A stretch of 64,000 nt of DNA, taken from assembly GCA_045641345.1 (NCBI GenBank), contig JAZUGR010000031.1:62001-126000 (forward strand), in the 5' to 3' direction. The position numbers and the translations under genes are program-made. This document shows positions 34,513-42,437 of this stretch, one piece after another (the stretch's first letter is position 1; each line of letters starts with the position of its first letter). The notes beneath the pieces were generated by a model. The model did not search any database, was not told the DNA's origin, and worked only from the letters and a program-made list of their open reading frames with translations. The stretch comes from Cacconaster sp045641345. GTDB lineage: Bacteria > Bacteroidota > Bacteroidia > Bacteroidales > UBA932.

Positions 34513-36401
34513 AAATCACGTTCTCCATAGAATATTACACCCGCTGGGGAGAGAGCCTTTCGCTTGTGATGGGCGGAAAGAAATACCCCATGCAGTGGGG
34601 CGAGGGCTCGCTTTGGAGCGTAACGGTCGATGCCGCATCATCGGATCTGAAAAGTTACGGCTATGTGGTTGTAAAAGATGGAATCATTGTCAGGATGGAG
34701 TGGAGCGACCACAGCGCCGCCTTCGCATCCGGCACAAAAGCCGCCTCCGTGCGGGACTGGTGGATCGATTGCCCGATAGCGGGGTGTCCGTTTGTGAGGA
34801 AGCACAGCGCGGCGCAGTTCGACCGTCCTGGTTTCCGTGGCGCCGGGGTGGCGGTAGCTGTCTTCTCGCTCCGGAGCAGGGATGATTTCGGCATAGGGGA
34901 ATTCCTCGACCTGAAGGCGGTGGTTGATTGGGCCGCCTCCTGCGGACTGTGCATAATCCAGCTTCTGCCGGTGACCGACACCACCCGCAGCGGGGGATGG
35001 GAGGACTGCTATCCTTACAGCCCCGTTTCGAGTTTCGCCCTGCATCCGCTCTATGTCAATCTCCAGAGGCTCGGTGTCAGGCCGACGGCCTCTTTCAGCA
35101 GGAAGCAGAAGGAATTGAACGCCCTGTCACGGGTCGACTATCCACAGGTATTCAAGGAAAAGATGGCTTTGCTGCGCAAGGCCTTTGCCAGCCGGGGCGG
35201 GCAGGACATACAATCCGTTCCGTACAGGAAATTCTGTCGCGACAATGCATTCTGGCTTGGGGAATATGCCCGTTTCTGTGCCCGCAGGGATGGGGACAAT
35301 CCCGATTTCTGGAGTTGGATACAATGGCATCTCGATATGCAGTTCAGCGAAGTTGTCGGGTATGCGCATAGCCGTGGCATCTGTTTCAAGGGCGACCTGC
35401 CAATCGGGGTGAGCCTCCTCAGCGCAGATACCTTCTGGCATCCGGAACTGTTCAATCTTGATTCGAGTGCCGGGGCTCCGCCCGATGTGTTCAGCGACAG
35501 GGGGCAGTGCTGGGGATTTCCCACCTATAACTGGGAGGCGATGGAAAAGGATGGCTACTCCTGGTGGAAGGAGCGTCTGAAGCGCATGGCACATTTCTTC
35601 GATGCATTCCGCATCGACCACATATTGGGATTTTTCCGCATCTGGGAACTCCCCGTGGGCTCTGCAGATGGTCTTGCGGGCCATTTCAATCCAGCTCTCT
35701 CCTATACCACGGAGGAGATATCCGCCGCAGGCCTGCCCGTAGAAGGGCTCTTCAATCCCGACCCGCATCGCCCGGGCTTCTGGCAACCGGCGATAGCGCC
35801 CGGAGCAATAACACTCTCCGCGGAGCAGAAGGAGCGCTTCGAGGCCTTGCATACCGATTTCTTTTATCATCGCAACAACGATTTCTGGCGTCGCAATGCC
35901 ATGAAAAAGCTGCCTGAAATCATATCTGCCACGGGGATGCTGGCCTGTGGGGAGGACCTCGGTATGGTGCCCGACTGTGTGGGCGGGGTAATGTCTTCGC
36001 TCGGCATCCTTTCGCTTGAAATGAAGATGGCACCGAAGGGGAGGGAGTGGCCCCGCCTGGCCGTATGCGCCACCTCTTCGCACGACAGCTCCACGCTTCG
36101 GATGCAGTATGCCGCCGGGCACGACGGCCGGGATATGCCCGTAGGCAAGGTGCGCGAGTTCCTTATGGAGCATCTTTCATCGGCTCCGATGCTGGCCGTC
36201 TTCCCCCTGCAGGATTTTCTCGCGCTCGACGGGGGTCTGCGCCGGAAGGATTTCATGGCCGAGAGGATAAACGACCCATCCACCTCAGACGGCAACTGGC
36301 GGTTCCGGCTGCATCTTGACGTTGCTCTCCTCAAGGCGTCCGGCTCGTTCAACGCCGGAATCAGGGAGATGCTTTCGGAGACGGGAAGACTGCTTGATTG
36401 A
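34509..36401 (+). CDS. malQ: 4-alpha-glucanotransferase, short form with one CBM20-like domain
   Basis: 630 residues. Residues 1-~100 resemble one starch-binding CBM20 module (ITFSIEYYTRWGESLSLVMG). The GH77 catalytic domain has nucleophile Asp370 in FRIDHILGFFRIWELP, acid/base Glu482 in ACGEDLGMVPD and the third acid Asp526 in SSHDSSTLR. It rearranges alpha-1,4-glucans during glycogen or maltodextrin use. Bacteroides MalQ proteins are, from memory, near 900 residues with two CBM20 modules, so this copy is compact but keeps all three acids. It starts inside the trmN6 stop. Confidence 0.93.
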   Translation: MKITFSIEYYTRWGESLSLVMGGKKYPMQWGEGSLWSVTVDAASSDLKSYGYVVVKDGIIVRMEWSDHSAAFASGTKAASVRDWWIDCPIAGCPFVRKHSAAQFDRPGFRGAGVAVAVFSLRSRDDFGIGEFLDLKAVVDWAASCGLCIIQLLPVTDTTRSGGWEDCYPYSPVSSFALHPLYVNLQRLGVRPTASFSRKQKELNALSRVDYPQVFKEKMALLRKAFASRGGQDIQSVPYRKFCRDNAFWLGEYARFCARRDGDNPDFWSWIQWHLDMQFSEVVGYAHSRGICFKGDLPIGVSLLSADTFWHPELFNLDSSAGAPPDVFSDRGQCWGFPTYNWEAMEKDGYSWWKERLKRMAHFFDAFRIDHILGFFRIWELPVGSADGLAGHFNPALSYTTEEISAAGLPVEGLFNPDPHRPGFWQPAIAPGAITLSAEQKERFEALHTDFFYHRNNDFWRRNAMKKLPEIISATGMLACGEDLGMVPDCVGGVMSSLGILSLEMKMAPKGREWPRLAVCATSSHDSSTLRMQYAAGHDGRDMPVGKVREFLMEHLSSAPMLAVFPLQDFLALDGGLRRKDFMAERINDPSTSDGNWRFRLHLDVALLKASGSFNAGIREMLSETGRLLD

Positions 36402-36423
36402 AACGATAATAATTGTATTTTTG
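36393..36423 (+). promoter_or_regulatory. Promoter: CTTG, 19 bp, TATTTTTG
   Basis: CTTG at 36393-36396 and TATTTTTG at 36416-36423 are 19 bases apart, a good match to the -33/-7 pair. The gene start at 36448 is 24 bases further. The -33 half overlaps the malQ 3' end. Confidence 0.6.
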
Positions 36424-36447
36424 CATACCTTAAAAATTGTATCTGAT

Positions 36448-38256
36448 ATGAAAAGAATAATCCTTTCGCTGGCGGCTTCCGCGGCCGTCCTTACTGCAAC
36501 GGCTCAGACGGTCACGATACGTGACACGATGGCAACCGTCGACAAATGGGCTCCCACCTCCACTGCCGGAGTATATGTGATGCAGGGCGGCAGTGCCGTC
36601 ACCTCCAATGCCGGGGCTTCCGTCTCTGATGCCGTTTCAGGCCTGTTTTCCGCGAAGCTCCACGGGGTGAAGTCCGAGAAGGACTACAGGCTGTTCATCT
36701 ATTCCCCCTATCAGGAAGGCAAGGATGTCGTATCCAAGGGCAAAATCAAAATAGAGGTTCCTTCGGTCCAGAGCGGCGATTGCCGGCCGTTCAATTTCGG
36801 CACGGTCGAATTCAAGGGTGGGAAGGACCTTCGTCTGGAGTGTGATATGGCCGCCCGCACCTCGTGCTTCATAATCAAGCTCAGTTCCAAATGCAAGTTG
36901 TATGAAAACTGGAAACTCGAAAAGATAACTCTCGTTTCGGAAGAGGGCGTTCTCTCGGGCGAGGCTTTTATGGATACGAAAACAGGCAGGATAACCCCCG
37001 GTGCTGCAGACAAGACATACTCTTCCATCACTTTTGTGCCTGAAAAAGATATGTCCGTAGGGCCGCAGTACACCACCATCTATCTGCGTGCCATTCCCTG
37101 CGGAGGCCTTCACGGCAAGAAATTCCGTCTGGACTACACCTTCTCGAAGGACGGGGCCACACAGGTGCTCTGTCACGACGTGGTGGGTATGGATATCATA
37201 GAGGGCTATTCCTATACTCTCGAGGAGCGCATCCCGGAAGTGATAGCCGGCAGGTGGCATATGGCCGACTTTCCGGGTGAGAACTGGGAGGTGGCCTCGC
37301 CCGAATCGATGGGATACAGCTCGCAGAAACTCGAAGAGTTGCGTCGCACCATAAAGAACGAGTATACCACAACCAGCATGATGGTGATAGTGGGAGGCAA
37401 GGTTATCTTCTCGATGGGCGACTGCGAGGAGCCGGTGCGCATAGCATCGTGCCGCAAGAGCCTTATGTCGATGCTCTACGGCAAGTATGTGGAGAACGGT
37501 ACCATCAATCTCGACGCCACCCTTGAGGAACTCGGCATCGACGACAAGGGAGGCCTTCTGCCGATAGAGAAGCAGGCCACGGTGCGCAACCTTCTCACGG
37601 CCCGCAGCGGAGTGTATCACAAGGCTTCAAACGACGGTGACGACACCAAACACGCACCTGCGCGCGGCAGCGTGAAGCCGGGCACGTACCATCTTTACAA
37701 CAACTGGGATTTCAATGCGGCCGGAGGCGTGTTTGAAAAACTCACAGGCAAGGACATCTATGATGCCTTTATGGAAGACATAGCCATTCCCATCGGAATG
37801 CAGGACTACAAGATAGACAATCAGCACAAGACCGGCATCACCGATCCCACGCAGTCGGTGTTCCTGGCATACCATTTCTGGCTTTCCACCCGCGATATGG
37901 CCAGGGTGGCATATCTGATGCTCCACAAGGGCAATTGGAACGGTACTCAGGTGATAAGCGAGGATTGGGTCAAGACCACCACCTCGGTGTTCACCCCCCG
38001 CTCCGAGATGAATCCCGCTTCGCGTCACAAGAAGGAGTTCGAATACGGATACCTGTGGTGGACGTTCTGCAAGGAATTCAAGAGATATGACCCCGCCGTA
38101 TATGCCGACGGTTACACCGCAACCGGCTCGGGCGGGCAGTATATCACGGTGCTTCCCGCACTCGATATGGTGATTGCCCACAAGGACAAGACCCAGCGCT
38201 CTTCCAAGTCGGGATATTACAAGCTGATAGCCAAGGTGGCCGCATGCCGGCAGTAA
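36448..38256 (+). CDS. Secreted serine beta-lactamase-family hydrolase with fimbrillin-like N-terminal domain
   Basis: 602 residues from ATG 36448, with a Sec signal ending near ATAQ. Residues about 25-285 look like a fimbrillin-family beta domain (WKLEKITLVSEEGVLSGEAF, TTIYLRAIPCGGLHGKKFRL, DIIEGYSYTLEE). The C-terminal ~310 residues are a PF00144-type hydrolase with an intact active site: Ser334-Cys-Arg-Lys337 (SCRK) and Tyr417-Asn-Asn419. The final ATGSGGQYITVLPALDMVIAHKD matches the third family motif. Such enzymes are esterases, peptidases or DD-peptidase relatives. The combination with a fimbrillin-like domain is unusual. A flavodoxin gene follows after 10 bases. Confidence 0.85.
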   Translation: MKRIILSLAASAAVLTATAQTVTIRDTMATVDKWAPTSTAGVYVMQGGSAVTSNAGASVSDAVSGLFSAKLHGVKSEKDYRLFIYSPYQEGKDVVSKGKIKIEVPSVQSGDCRPFNFGTVEFKGGKDLRLECDMAARTSCFIIKLSSKCKLYENWKLEKITLVSEEGVLSGEAFMDTKTGRITPGAADKTYSSITFVPEKDMSVGPQYTTIYLRAIPCGGLHGKKFRLDYTFSKDGATQVLCHDVVGMDIIEGYSYTLEERIPEVIAGRWHMADFPGENWEVASPESMGYSSQKLEELRRTIKNEYTTTSMMVIVGGKVIFSMGDCEEPVRIASCRKSLMSMLYGKYVENGTINLDATLEELGIDDKGGLLPIEKQATVRNLLTARSGVYHKASNDGDDTKHAPARGSVKPGTYHLYNNWDFNAAGGVFEKLTGKDIYDAFMEDIAIPIGMQDYKIDNQHKTGITDPTQSVFLAYHFWLSTRDMARVAYLMLHKGNWNGTQVISEDWVKTTTSVFTPRSEMNPASRHKKEFEYGYLWWTFCKEFKRYDPAVYADGYTATGSGGQYITVLPALDMVIAHKDKTQRSSKSGYYKLIAKVAACRQ

Positions 38257-38266
38257 CGATAGCGAT

Positions 38267-38737
38267 ATGAAGACACTTGTATGTTATTTTTCGGCAACCG
38301 GTGTGACCGCATCGGTTGCAAGGATGATTGCAGCCTCGGCAGGCGCCGACCTGCAGGAGATTGCGCCGGCGCAGAAATATACCAGGCAGGATTTGAACTG
38401 GCTCAGCCTCAGGTCGCGCAGTACGCTCGAGATGAAGGACTCCTCATCGCGTCCCGCTCTTGCGGCTCCCGCCACAGGCATCGGCGGGTATGATTGCATC
38501 TTCATCGGATTCCCGATATGGTGGTGGACCGCTCCGAAAATCGTCAGGACTTTCATCGAGTCGGCTGATTTTTCAGGCAAAACCGTCATCCCGTTTGCGA
38601 CTTCGGGCAGCAGCGGCATCGCCAAGGCCTGCCGTCATCTGCAGGAGTCGTACCCTCAAATATGCTGGAAGGAGGGGAAACTGCTCAACAAGGTCACACA
38701 GGAGACGGTTGATCAATGGGTGAAAGAGGTTCTCTAA
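38267..38737 (+). CDS. Flavodoxin-family protein
   Basis: 156 residues, no signal peptide. The FMN phosphate loop is near the start (CYFSATGVTASVARMI), and GGYDCIFIGFPIWWWTAPKIV supplies the second FMN-contacting segment with aromatic side chains; FSGKTVIPFATSGSSGIA is the third loop. It belongs to the short flavodoxin-4-like group, single-domain electron carriers or quinone reductase relatives. The partner is unknown. It lies between two secreted proteins, and its 3' end overlaps the next gene by 22 bases. Confidence 0.9.
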   Translation: MKTLVCYFSATGVTASVARMIAASAGADLQEIAPAQKYTRQDLNWLSLRSRSTLEMKDSSSRPALAAPATGIGGYDCIFIGFPIWWWTAPKIVRTFIESADFSGKTVIPFATSGSSGIAKACRHLQESYPQICWKEGKLLNKVTQETVDQWVKEVL

Positions 38738-39381
38738 AGGCGTTTTGCCGCCTGCTCTTTGCGGCAGTCGTCGCGCTTTCATCCTGTAACCCATCCTCTG
38801 GGGTATGGAAGGCCGAAATGGCCCGCTGCGAAAAAGATACCGCCATCACTTCGCTGGTGTTCGTCAAGTGTACTTCGGGCAGCAACGCCATCGTCGAGTA
38901 CTACCGCAGGGACTCTCTCGGCAGGTTCCGCCTCTGTCGGGAGGAGGAGGGCTTCATAGGCCGTGGCGGGCTCGGGAAGGAGCGTGAGGGTGACGGCTGC
39001 ACTCCGGAAGGTGATTTCGGTGCGGTGACGGCTTTCGGCATTCTGCCCGATCCGGGTACGGTGCTTCCCTACATTGACGTAAGGGAGTCAACGTTTGCCT
39101 GTGATGAGGAGGGTCCCTACTACAATACGATAATCGACACTGTGGCCACGGAGCACCGATGCGGCGGAGAGGATATGCTGCATTGCGCTCCGATGTACAA
39201 TTACGGCATAGCCCTCGATTTCAACAGTGAACGCATATATCCCCTCGGCTCGGCCATCTTTTTCCACTGCAAGGGGTGCAACCCGTGGACAGGAGGGTGC
39301 GTGGCGGTTGACGAGCCTTTTATGGTGGAAATCCTCTCCACCTGCGGAGCGAACCCCAGGTTCTGCATCCACGGGATTTAG
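38716..39381 (+). CDS. L,D-transpeptidase-like lipoprotein
   Basis: 221 residues with lipobox LSSC (Cys near residue 24). The YkuD-type catalytic segment is PLGSAIFFHCKGCNPWTGGCVAV, with His184 and Cys195 as the expected pair; the conserved YYNTIIDT and GRGGLGKEREGDGCTPEGDF sections precede it. In this subfamily the pattern GSAIFxH...TxGCVA is typical. L,D-transpeptidases cross-link or modify peptidoglycan; whether this one is active is inferred from intact His and Cys. It overlaps the flavodoxin gene by 22 bases and ends before a hairpin shared with the convergent gene. Confidence 0.85.
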   Translation: MGERGSLKAFCRLLFAAVVALSSCNPSSGVWKAEMARCEKDTAITSLVFVKCTSGSNAIVEYYRRDSLGRFRLCREEEGFIGRGGLGKEREGDGCTPEGDFGAVTAFGILPDPGTVLPYIDVRESTFACDEEGPYYNTIIDTVATEHRCGGEDMLHCAPMYNYGIALDFNSERIYPLGSAIFFHCKGCNPWTGGCVAVDEPFMVEILSTCGANPRFCIHGI

Positions 39382-39397
39382 TGCATCCTCCGGATTG

Positions 39398-39447
39398 AAA
39401 AGAAAAACGCCCGGCTGACAGTCATACAGCACGGGCGTCTTTCTTTT
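39398..39447. terminator. Bidirectional Rho-independent terminator
   Basis: A 16-base stem with one mismatch (arms 39398-39413 and 39432-39447, core ACGCCCG/CGGGCGT) with A-rich and T-rich flanks. It lies between two convergent genes and can end both transcripts. Confidence 0.8.
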
Positions 39448-39464
39448 ATGATAAACGGCTGATA

Positions 39465-39800
39465 TTACTCGATGGGATATCTGCTGTCGGTAAGATCATA
39501 GTTCTTGAGGAGGACATCATCCTTGCCGTTTTCCTTCCAGATGGAGAGGACTCCGGTAAGGCCCTTGTTCGGAGTGTAGTCGGGAACGATGGCGTCCACT
39601 ATTTCGATGATGCGTGCATCATCCGCAACGCCGAAGGAAGATGCCTCCGACTTGATTCTGTTTACCAATTCATCAGATTTCGCCTGTTCACCTACACCGA
39701 AGAAGCTGGCGTAATACAGCACTTCCTTGGAGCAGGATGAGGTTGCCACGATTGTCGCAAGGGCAACAACCGCCATTGTCAGAAATTTTTTGAGTTTCAT
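39465..39800 (-). CDS. Small lipoprotein of unknown function
   Basis: 111 residues. A clear lipoprotein signal (KKFLTMAVVALATIVATSSC) is followed by CSKEVLYYASFFGVGE. The remainder is a short mixed helix and strand domain with no motif I recognise; the middle RIIEIVDAIVPDYTPNKG may be helical. The gene has its own -7 box 30 bases upstream and a terminator after it, so it is a single-gene unit. A role in the envelope is all that can be inferred. Confidence 0.75.
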   Translation of the reverse strand: MKLKKFLTMAVVALATIVATSSCSKEVLYYASFFGVGEQAKSDELVNRIKSEASSFGVADDARIIEIVDAIVPDYTPNKGLTGVLSIWKENGKDDVLLKNYDLTDSRYPIE

Positions 39801-39829
39801 GATTATAAGATTGTTTGTTTTTCGGGTTG

Positions 39830-39837
39830 CAAAAGTA
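39830..39837 (-). promoter_or_regulatory. Candidate -7 box (TACTTTTG) for the small lipoprotein
   Basis: On the minus strand TACTTTTG fits TAnnTTTG and ends 29 bases before the ATG at 39800. The gap to the barrel gene stop is only 49 bases, so this element supports separate transcription. Confidence 0.55.
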
Positions 39838-39849
39838 GTGAATTTTTTG

Positions 39850-42075
39850 TCAAAAATTCACATTGAGTCCAAGTTCCACCGTGAACGGGCGGATGAAACT
39901 GCCGGACATGACGTAATTCTGATATTCCGAAGTATCGGTAATCAGGTCGGCCGGTCCGATGTCACCGCTGGCCCCTTTCTGGTTCAGAATGTTGATCAGG
40001 TCAAGACTCAGTTTGAAGTGCTCGTTGATGGCGAAGCCGATTCCGCCGAAGGTTTCCCACCTGCCGTTGAAATAGAGAGTGTTGGTCTTGTTCACGTACT
40101 GCTTGCTTATATAACGGGCAGTCAGCCAGAACTTCCATCTTCCGAAAGAATATGAAGGGTCCATCGTGAATTCAAACTTGCTGAGGCTTGTGACGTTGTT
40201 CCCGCTGAAATTGTATTCTTCCGTAACACCGTCGCTGAAGGTCGGTTTGAAAACGAAATCCTTGTATTTCGGATCCCTCAGAAGGATGTTGAGATGCAGG
40301 TCAAATCCCTTGAAGGGATGGATAATGGCATCCGTGGTCCAGCCAAGAGACTCGATTCCGTAATTCAGGGCCAGCGACTTGGTCTCGATATATCCGACAG
40401 GATAATCCCCGACCGGTTTCTGCAGTGCGTGCTGGAAATTCGCCCTGTTGTTGTAATTCGACTGCGAAATGAATACAATCTGCGAAACGACGTTGATCCA
40501 CTTGTTCACATACGACAGCCCCGCCTGGGCGAACCACGTGTCGGTGGGGTCCGTCGAGGGGTAATAGTAGCCTCCGTAGTTGTTTATGTTGGTGTGGATT
40601 CTGTTAAAGACGCCGTTAGCCTTGAAGGATAGTCCTCCGTATATCTTCACGTTGAGGTCGATGCCCGCCGCCCAGTTGAAGAAGTTCTCCTTGAAATGGG
40701 TAATCTTGCCCAATGTGAGATTGAACCCGGGATAACGCGTATTGCTTTTGTCGTCGCCTATGTTGTTTGCGGCCTCTCCGTGGATATTATGGAATTCCCC
40801 TCTCACAAATCCCGCCAGGGAAACGGTTTTGCTGATACGCCAGTCATCCTTGACATATAAGGCGGCTTTGTGTTCGAACCCGTCATAGTAATCGGCGGAA
40901 GTGTTGTAGTTGAAGGTCAGACTTCCGTTCCTGTAGAGGACGTCCGGGTCTGCACATACCTGATGAGCCATCAGGGCCGTGGACTCATTGTCGCCTCCGT
41001 GGTTGAACATATAGTCGGCACCTGCCCTGATGCTGTGACGGTCTTTCCTGAACTGAATTTCGGCATTGTTCATCCAGGAGGTCTCAAACGCCTCGAACTG
41101 CATTATGTTTCTTTTCTGCAGTATGCCGGAATAAGGCGTCCCGTCCGCATAAGTGAACCCGGCATCCGGGCCGACGGTTTCGATTCCGGCCAGCATGCCC
41201 GAGCCACGGCTTGAGATTCCGCTCTTGAAGCGGCTTCTGACGTCAAGATGGATGCCGCCCCTGAGGGTTTTGTCAAGAAGGAAGGTCACATGATGCGTCC
41301 TGTCGACATCCCTGTACATATGCTCTTTCATTTCGCCGGTCTTCATATCCATATACGGGAAGACCGAAATGTTCGGGATATAGCAGTCGGTGCCAAGGGA
41401 AAAACCATTGTAGGGTTTTACGGACCCGTCTCCGACAAAGATGAAAGGTCCGTAGTTGTCCATCAGGGTCACGTAGTTGACGTATTGGTAAACCAGAGAC
41501 ATTCTTCCGCTGCCGTCTTTGAAGATTTTGCTCAGCACTCCCTTGTAGAACTGGTGACGGTCGTGGAGAGTGGGAAGGATAGTGGCATTTGACCCCGGGT
41601 CAAAGTTCTGGAAAGTGCTTACGGAGTACTGCCATCCGCCTGCGATGGGGCCGGAGAGGTTGACGTCGAACTTGTTCTGCCCCCAGGAGCCAAGGGTATA
41701 TGAGATGACGCCTCCGAACCTGTCCTGCCCGAACTTGTTGTAACTGTCCACATAAGTACCTACTCCGCAAAACCGCATGGAGGTTTCCATCGGATTCATC
41801 GTCCCGTTTCTGCTGGCGCTTGCACCTCCGTGCCATGACTTGAACGGGAGAAGGTTGAATATGTAATATGATACCGGCATCCCGTCTTCGAATATGGGCA
41901 CTGCCGCAAATCTGTTCACAGGCAGGCCAAGGGAGATTTCCCTCGGTTTACTGTCCGATTCGGCATTCAGGTACAGGGCGCTGTTTTTCGCCACCGATTC
42001 GAGGGTGTCCTTGTCGGCGGCTTCCAGCGCAAATGACAGAGCCAGACTCGCGGCAATGACACACAGGCGAAGCAT
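39850..42075 (-). CDS. TonB-dependent-receptor-like outer-membrane protein
   Basis: 741 residues from ATG 42075; an ATG 24 bases upstream overlaps the -7 box and is rejected. A signal peptide (MLRLCVIAASLALSFALEA) is followed by a short plug-like region and a long beta barrel with many aromatic strands (GGVISYTLGSWGQNKFDVNL, ISKTVSLAGFVRGEFHNIHG, EHFKLSLDLINILNQ), ending in VELGLNVNF with the C-terminal Phe expected for BAM insertion. The usual TonB box and complete plug are not obvious, so the receptor call is tentative. There is no SusD neighbour. A ligand cannot be told. Confidence 0.82.
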   Translation of the reverse strand: MLRLCVIAASLALSFALEAADKDTLESVAKNSALYLNAESDSKPREISLGLPVNRFAAVPIFEDGMPVSYYIFNLLPFKSWHGGASASRNGTMNPMETSMRFCGVGTYVDSYNKFGQDRFGGVISYTLGSWGQNKFDVNLSGPIAGGWQYSVSTFQNFDPGSNATILPTLHDRHQFYKGVLSKIFKDGSGRMSLVYQYVNYVTLMDNYGPFIFVGDGSVKPYNGFSLGTDCYIPNISVFPYMDMKTGEMKEHMYRDVDRTHHVTFLLDKTLRGGIHLDVRSRFKSGISSRGSGMLAGIETVGPDAGFTYADGTPYSGILQKRNIMQFEAFETSWMNNAEIQFRKDRHSIRAGADYMFNHGGDNESTALMAHQVCADPDVLYRNGSLTFNYNTSADYYDGFEHKAALYVKDDWRISKTVSLAGFVRGEFHNIHGEAANNIGDDKSNTRYPGFNLTLGKITHFKENFFNWAAGIDLNVKIYGGLSFKANGVFNRIHTNINNYGGYYYPSTDPTDTWFAQAGLSYVNKWINVVSQIVFISQSNYNNRANFQHALQKPVGDYPVGYIETKSLALNYGIESLGWTTDAIIHPFKGFDLHLNILLRDPKYKDFVFKPTFSDGVTEEYNFSGNNVTSLSKFEFTMDPSYSFGRWKFWLTARYISKQYVNKTNTLYFNGRWETFGGIGFAINEHFKLSLDLINILNQKGASGDIGPADLITDTSEYQNYVMSGSFIRPFTVELGLNVNF

Positions 42076-42096
42076 TTCGTTGTTCAGTCGTTTAGG

Positions 42097-42104
42097 CAAA
42101 GGTA
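42097..42104 (-). promoter_or_regulatory. Candidate -7 box (TACCTTTG) for the barrel gene
   Basis: Minus-strand TACCTTTG lies 21 bases before ATG 42075 and overlaps the alternative ATG at 42099, which decides the start in favour of 42075. Confidence 0.55.
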
Positions 42105-42118
42105 GTAATAATTATAGA

Positions 42119-42202
42119 GGATTTCGTCCTTTGGCCGATCTCCTCACCGGGATTTCGTCGCTGCTTCGCAGCTCCGACATCCCCACCCCGCCTGCGGCGG
42201 GG
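42119..42202. repeat. GC-rich intergenic element with direct repeat and two hairpins
   Basis: GGATTTCGTC occurs twice (42119-42128 and 42150-42159). GCTGC-TTC-GCAGC (42160-42172) and CCCCGCC-TGC-GGCGGGG (42186-42202) are perfect small hairpins. No ORF is evident. It lies between the barrel promoter and the tRNA-Ser terminator. It may be a member of a dispersed repeat family, but copies elsewhere were not seen in this window. Confidence 0.4.
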
Positions 42203-42218
42203 CTATGCATAAGCAACA

Positions 42219-42258
42219 AAACAATCCGTACTCAAGTTTACTTGAGTACGGATTGTTT
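42219..42258 (-). terminator. Terminator downstream of tRNA-Ser
   Basis: A perfect 18-base stem (arms 42219-42236 and 42241-42258) with a 4-base loop. On the minus strand it is followed by TTTTGTTG-type T-rich DNA. It begins 11 bases past the tRNA-Ser 3' end. Confidence 0.8.
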
Positions 42259-42269
42259 CATTCCTTATG

Positions 42270-42357
42270 CGGTGAGGGGGGGATTCGAACCCCCGGTACG
42301 GTAATCCCGTACGTCAGTTTAGCAAACTGGTGGTTTCAGCCACTCACCCACCTCACC
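42270..42357 (-). tRNA. tRNA-Ser (anticodon GCT)
   Basis: Minus strand, 88 bases. The acceptor stem GGTGAGG pairs with CCTCACC and is followed by discriminator G; CCA is not encoded. The anticodon loop TTGCTAA gives GCT, reading AGC/AGU. A long variable arm (about CGTACGG/CCGTACG) confirms the class II serine type, and the T arm GGGGG-TTCGAAT-CCCCC is standard. A -7 box upstream and a strong hairpin downstream mark an independent unit. Confidence 0.95.
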
Positions 42358-42393
42358 GGGACAACTCTCCGGCTTTACACCCGAAAAGCAGTG

Positions 42394-42401
42394 CAAAGAT
42401 A
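42394..42401 (-). promoter_or_regulatory. Candidate -7 box (TATCTTTG) for tRNA-Ser
   Basis: Minus-strand TATCTTTG ends 36 bases before the mature tRNA 5' end, leaving a leader of about 30 bases for RNase P to remove. Confidence 0.55.
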
Positions 42402-42437
42402 TATCTTTTTGGCGAAGTAAAAAATTTTTAGAGGGTT

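Noticed and set aside
42076..42099. Upstream ATG for the barrel gene at 39850
   Set aside because: It overlaps the TACCTTTG -7 box, so it would not be in the transcript; ATG 42075 begins directly with a signal peptide.
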